Positions 5,960 to 9,154 of a DNA stretch of 9,154 nt are shown here, piece after piece. Below the pieces are notes generated by a model that did not search any database, had not been told where the DNA came from, and was given only the letters and a program-made list of their open reading frames with translations. Origin of the DNA: Verrucomicrobiota bacterium (GTDB lineage Bacteria > Verrucomicrobiota > Verrucomicrobiia > Verrucomicrobiales > Verrucomicrobiaceae); NCBI GenBank assembly GCA_021413535.1, contig JAIOQF010000091.1:1-9154 (forward strand), written 5' to 3'. Each line of letters begins with the position of its first letter. The first letter of the stretch is position 1. A program made the position numbers and the translations under genes.

Positions 5960-7345
5960 TCACTGTTTGATCCGCGCGTGCTTGAATCGTTCGAGCGTTC
6001 GATCACGTTCGATGGAGTGATCCACGATGGGCAGGGGATAGTCTGGCGACAAAGGGCGGAGTGGTGGAGCCGTCAGATGGGCGGCGGGAACATGGGCGAG
6101 TTCCGGGAGCCAGTGCTTGATGTAGGCGCCTTCGGGATCGTAAGACTTCGTCTGCGTCCACGGATTTTGAATCCGGAAATATGGCGCGGCATCGGCTCCG
6201 GTTCCTGCGCTCCATTGCCAGCCGCCGTTGTTGCTGGCGATCTCGCCATCCACGAGATGCTGCATGAAAAAACTTTCTCCGAGCCGCCAATGAACATGCA
6301 GGTCTTTGGTGAGAAACATGGCGGTGATCATCCGGACGCGATTATGCATCAGGCCGGTCGCGAGCAACTGACGGATGCCAGCATCGACGATTGGGAATCC
6401 CGTGCGGCCTTGCTTCCAGGCTTCGAATGCGGTGTCTTCGCCGGGCCACGGCACGTTGCGGAAATCCGCGTTGAATTCGTGCTCCAGAACTTCCGGCCAG
6501 TGGTGCAGCACCGCCATGTAGAATTCCCGCCAGGCGAGTTCTTTGATGTAAGTCAGAATGGAGGCATCATTGCCCGCTGCCATGCAGCGCGCGTAGAGTT
6601 CGCGGATGGAGATCAAGCCAAAGCGCAGGTCCTGGCTGAGTTGTGAAGTGGTCCGGCCCGCGGGCAGGTTGCGGTGCTGGGAATATTTACCGAGAATGGC
6701 GGAGCTCGTGAATTGCTTCATGCGATCTCGGGCGGCGCGTTCGCCGGGATCGGGTAACTGTGAAGCGCCCGGGTTTAAGCTCCACGTTTTGAGGGTTGGC
6801 AGCTGCAGGCTGGAAACTGTTGCGGCAGCACCGAAGGACTTCACCCGAGGAGATGGCGCGGCCTTGGGAAGCGAGAGCCAGTTTCGGGAGTAGGGCGTGT
6901 AAACACGATAAGGTTTGCCTTCACCAGTGAGCACTTCACCTGCCTCGTGCAGCACGGCATCTTTGAATGATTTGAACTCGACTCCGAGCCGGGTGCAGAT
7001 GGCGGCGACCTTCTGTTCCATGGCTCTGCCGAATGGATCGGGATCGCGATTGGTGAACACTGCGGTGGCTCCGGTCTCGCGGATCAGTTTTTCAAGTTCC
7101 GCATCCGCGCAGCCTTGACGGAGGACAAGCTTGGAGCCGGCGGCGGCGAGATTTCCGGCGAGGGATTCGAGGCAGCCACAAAGGAATTGCTGACGCGCAG
7201 GCCCAGTCCACTGATGGTGCTGCTGCCAGTTGCTCAGGATGTAGACCGGGATGACCTGATCGGAAGATCGGACAGCGTGGTGCAGGGCGCTGTTGTCGGT
7301 GAGGCGGAGGTCACGGCGGAACCAATGTATGCAGACACGGGGCAT
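5960..7345 (-). CDS. phrB: Class I deoxyribodipyrimidine (CPD) photolyase
   Basis: This enzyme uses light and FAD to split cyclobutane pyrimidine dimers in DNA. The frame extends upstream to 7453, but the ATG at 7345 gives MPRVCIHWFRRDLRLTDN, the canonical N-terminus, and a normal 461-residue length. The antenna domain (1 to about 170) includes FTNRDPDPFGRAME and KPYRVYTPYSRNW. The FAD domain includes KYSQHRNLPAG, TSQLSQDLRFG (233-243), KELAWREFY (268-276), GRTGFPIVDAGIRQL (313-327), LMHNRVRMITAMFL, NNGGWQWSAGTGADAAPYFR and FRIQNPWTQ. The electron-transfer tryptophan triad aligns without gaps to E. coli W306, W359 and W382 as W300, W353 and W376, and the flavin-side Asn of NNGGW is N372. It is convergent with the broken photolyase and divergent from the gene at 7419. 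All motifs look intact, so it is probably functional. The antenna cofactor (folate or deazaflavin) cannot be decided. No clear ribosome site precedes the start. A cryptochrome role is less likely given the complete photolyase motifs. Confidence 0.93.
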   Translation of the reverse strand: MPRVCIHWFRRDLRLTDNSALHHAVRSSDQVIPVYILSNWQQHHQWTGPARQQFLCGCLESLAGNLAAAGSKLVLRQGCADAELEKLIRETGATAVFTNRDPDPFGRAMEQKVAAICTRLGVEFKSFKDAVLHEAGEVLTGEGKPYRVYTPYSRNWLSLPKAAPSPRVKSFGAAATVSSLQLPTLKTWSLNPGASQLPDPGERAARDRMKQFTSSAILGKYSQHRNLPAGRTTSQLSQDLRFGLISIRELYARCMAAGNDASILTYIKELAWREFYMAVLHHWPEVLEHEFNADFRNVPWPGEDTAFEAWKQGRTGFPIVDAGIRQLLATGLMHNRVRMITAMFLTKDLHVHWRLGESFFMQHLVDGEIASNNGGWQWSAGTGADAAPYFRIQNPWTQTKSYDPEGAYIKHWLPELAHVPAAHLTAPPLRPLSPDYPLPIVDHSIERDRTLERFKHARIKQ

Positions 7346-7418
7346 GATGCTGATTACGAATGACAATCGAATTGGGGCTTGGCATTTTTCCGTGGCTAGT
7401 TTATGGCATCGCTCCTGT

Positions 7419-8789
7419 ATGAAGCAACGTTTCAAGGCCTTGGCGAACTCCATTGTCGGCGCGGATCAGCCCGCGCCGCGCTGGCTGTGCGTGCTGGTTT
7501 GTCTGGCGCTGGTGGCGCTCACGTTTTGGTATGTGCGGACTGCGGTGGCTCATGGCCAGGCGCGAAACACGGTGGTCGAATACAATGACCAGCGCGTCTA
7601 TTTGCGATACGCCAACTCGTTCACCACCCCCGGCTTCATCACTCCCCGGATGCGGATGCCGCTTTATGGTGGTGTGCTTTCACTGGCTGCTCCGGACAAA
7701 GATGCCGGTTTTGATATGCAGAAGTTTTTTCAGACGGCGAAAAAGTTCAACATCGGCCTCTCACTGGTGTGTCTGTTGGTGATGTTCTTGTTTCTCCGTC
7801 GCTGGCTAGGCGACTGGTTTGGACTGTGTCTGATTCTGGTGGCGGCTTTTCAGCTATACATGCTGCGATCTGCCTACGTTCAGCCGGAAATTTTATTGAC
7901 ATCGATCATCACGATCACCATCGCCCAGCTTATCGAGACGCTGCGCCATCCGCGCTGGTGGAATGCGGTGCTCTCAGGGCTGCTGCTCTGTGCGTGGTTC
8001 CTGACGAAGGCTAGTGCGCAGGGTGTTCTCGGCATCTTCGGTGTCATCTTGATCGCCAAATGGCTCACCGCGCCACGGGGCGGCAGGCGACAATTCTTCA
8101 TCGCGGGCGTGCTGGTGCTGGCCTCTTATCTTATCCCGATGAGCCCGTATCTTTATACATCGTGGAAGATTTTTGGTTCACCGTTCTACAACGCCCAGAG
8201 CAAGTATTTCATGTGGGGGGAAACTGAGGATGACAAGCATTACCTGCAGAGCTTGCATCTGGATGTCGATCTATCGGAGCTGCCTGCGGACACGTCCAAG
8301 CTGCCCAGTGCCAAAAAATATTTGCAGAAACATACGACGAAGGAGATTAAAGGCAGACTCTACAAAGGCATGGACGTGATGTTCAAGCTGGCCTTCACAG
8401 ACTACACGCTGCTCTATTTCATGGTGGCGTTTTGGAGCGGGATCATGCTTTGGGCATTTTGCCGACGCTGGCCGGACGGGATTTTTGCATTGTGGAAGTG
8501 CCGATGGGAGGCGTTTTTTGTCGTGTCGTTCCTGGGGGTTTTTATCGTGCTATTCGGCTGGTTTACGCCGATTCATGTGGGGCCGCGATTGATAGCCTCC
8601 ATCACGATTGCCGCTCTGTTCATCTGCATCGCCGTGTCGCGCTGGATGCTGCGCGATGATGTGGCAATCATCGGGGGAGTGCAGGTATCACTGGAGAAAC
8701 TGGTGGCGACGGGATTCATCATCTTGTGGGCTATGGCGACGCTGATGCAGGCGCCAGCCGACATGGCCATCGGATTTTTCGCAGGTTGA
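7419..8789 (+). CDS. Multi-span membrane protein, probable GT-C-type glycosyltransferase
   Basis: The 456-residue protein starts at the ATG at 7419 (MKQRFKAL). An in-frame ATG at 7293 would run into the divergent photolyase gene and adds a non-membrane stretch with no family look, so I reject it. Hydrophobic segments lie near 22-40, 112-127, 132-150, 155-171, 184-215, 226-245, 330-348, 364-381, 390-407 and 428-444, giving about ten spans. The first external loop has VVEYNDQRVYLRYANSF followed by RMRMPLYGG, an arrangement like GT39/GT83 (PMT/ArnT-like) enzymes, where acidic residues in that loop are catalytic; E54 and D57 are candidates here. A soluble loop lies at about 250-325. Such enzymes move sugars from polyprenyl-phosphate donors to lipids, proteins or glycans at the outer face of the membrane; the substrate cannot be inferred. 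Only 73 bases separate its start from that of the photolyase. A weak TTGGCA (7379-7384) / TATGGC (7402-7407) pair with 17-base spacing is the best promoter I see, and it is doubtful. Confidence 0.68.
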   Translation: MKQRFKALANSIVGADQPAPRWLCVLVCLALVALTFWYVRTAVAHGQARNTVVEYNDQRVYLRYANSFTTPGFITPRMRMPLYGGVLSLAAPDKDAGFDMQKFFQTAKKFNIGLSLVCLLVMFLFLRRWLGDWFGLCLILVAAFQLYMLRSAYVQPEILLTSIITITIAQLIETLRHPRWWNAVLSGLLLCAWFLTKASAQGVLGIFGVILIAKWLTAPRGGRRQFFIAGVLVLASYLIPMSPYLYTSWKIFGSPFYNAQSKYFMWGETEDDKHYLQSLHLDVDLSELPADTSKLPSAKKYLQKHTTKEIKGRLYKGMDVMFKLAFTDYTLLYFMVAFWSGIMLWAFCRRWPDGIFALWKCRWEAFFVVSFLGVFIVLFGWFTPIHVGPRLIASITIAALFICIAVSRWMLRDDVAIIGGVQVSLEKLVATGFIILWAMATLMQAPADMAIGFFAG

Positions 8790-8803
8790 TTCAATATCTT
8801 AAG

Positions 8804-8887
8804 ACGGGTGCAAATTTTCATCTAATGTCCCACGATGCTGAAAAGATTCTGCTCGTTCGTTCGTATGTTTATTGACTAAGCACCCGT
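8804..8887. repeat. 8-bp perfect inverted repeat bracketing the 5' region of the gene at 8904
   Basis: ACGGGTGC (8804-8811) and GCACCCGT (8880-8887) are exact reverse complements separated by 68 bases. They flank most of the 114-base gap between 8789 and 8904, which also contains TCGTTCGTTCGT (three 4-base repeats, near 8854-8865). The arms could close a leader RNA structure, but I see no known riboswitch core. Confidence 0.25.
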
Positions 8888-8903
8888 TAATTCCTTGAAA
8901 CTA

Positions 8904-9154
8904 ATGTCTGAGACTGTTGAGATCAAACCGCCCTCTGAACTAGCGCCGCGTCCTTCAGCTTACTCGTGGCTGGGAGCCATCCTGTTGAGCGTATTCTTTG
9001 GCGTGACGCTGTGGTTTTATCCGCCGCTGCAGGATGCGAGTGTTCTGATTGAGACTCCAGATTGGGTTAAATTTCTTGGAAGATTCCATGTTATTGCCCT
9101 GCATCTGCCAGTGGGGGTGCTGGTGCTTGCGTCCATCATGGAGCTTTATGTTTT
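8904..9154 (+). CDS. N-terminal part of a membrane protein resembling planctomycete/verrucomicrobial cytochrome-domain proteins; 3' end outside window
   Basis: The first 83 codons are visible from the ATG at 8904 and the frame runs off the window. A short Pro-rich cytoplasmic start (IKPPSELAPRPSAYSW) is followed by one membrane segment (about 22-38, LGAILLSVFFGVTLWFY), then a loop, then a second segment beginning FLGRFHVIALHLPVGVLVLA (61-80). The latter resembles the 'GRxHPLxVHLPIG' motif at the membrane end of large c-type-cytochrome-domain and DUF2231-like proteins common in Planctomycetota and Verrucomicrobiota. The His residues in that motif suggest a haem- or redox-linked role, which is inference from the family. 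No good ribosome site precedes the ATG. The rest of the gene is needed to confirm the assignment. Confidence 0.6.
   Translation, partial: MSETVEIKPPSELAPRPSAYSWLGAILLSVFFGVTLWFYPPLQDASVLIETPDWVKFLGRFHVIALHLPVGVLVLASIMELYV

Noticed and set aside
7293..7418. Longer N-terminus for the GT-C-like protein
   Set aside because: It would overlap the 5' end of the divergent photolyase gene and encodes Arg-rich sequence that does not resemble a membrane-protein start; ATG 7419 precedes the first membrane segment properly.
7346..7453. 36-residue N-terminal extension of the minus-strand photolyase
   Set aside because: The canonical photolyase N-terminus begins at the ATG at 7345; the extension has no family similarity and overlaps the divergent gene.

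Overview
The window looks like chromosomal DNA from a member of the Verrucomicrobiota, probably near Prosthecobacter/Verrucomicrobium. That placement rests on remembered family resemblance, not on a search. The clues are a long surface protein with a peptidase S74-type chaperone end, an exported Ig-like/TSP3-like protein next to it, a GC-rich hairpin-pair repeat of a kind I associate with these genomes, and the start of a membrane protein with a 'GRFH..ALHLPVG' motif typical of planctomycete/verrucomicrobial cytochrome-domain proteins. Ribosome binding sites are mostly weak or absent.

Region by region: (a) 1-1992 is the 3' part of a large repetitive tail-fibre-like surface protein with five 51-bp repeats and a self-cleaving C-terminal chaperone. 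(b) 1997-2814 is a broken exported-protein gene, 4 bases downstream. It carries a hairpin-pair repeat inside its signal-peptide region and an out-of-frame internal junction near 2212. (c) 2896-3825 encodes a zinc/manganese-type ABC substrate-binding lipoprotein with no transporter partners in view. (d) 4027-4380 encodes a small DoxX-like membrane protein, followed by a broken [4Fe-4S] photolyase (PhrB/DPRP family, 4418-5892) with an out-of-frame internal junction near 5262. (e) 5960-7345, on the minus strand and convergent with it, is an intact class I DNA photolyase. (f) 7419-8789, divergent from the photolyase, is a multi-span GT-C-like membrane protein. (g) 8904 to the end is the start of another membrane protein.

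The clearest theme is light-dependent DNA repair: two photolyases of different classes face each other tail to tail, one broken and one with every key motif intact. The most unusual observations are the translated hairpin-pair repeat in a signal peptide, with compensatory stem changes, and two independent genes within about 3 kb that share the same kind of lesion (a block of conserved sequence missing, with a net frame change of the same class). The second may be real decay or an assembly/sequencing artefact. I see no CRISPR array, intact insertion sequence, functional tRNA or rRNA, and no convincing wholly new system.
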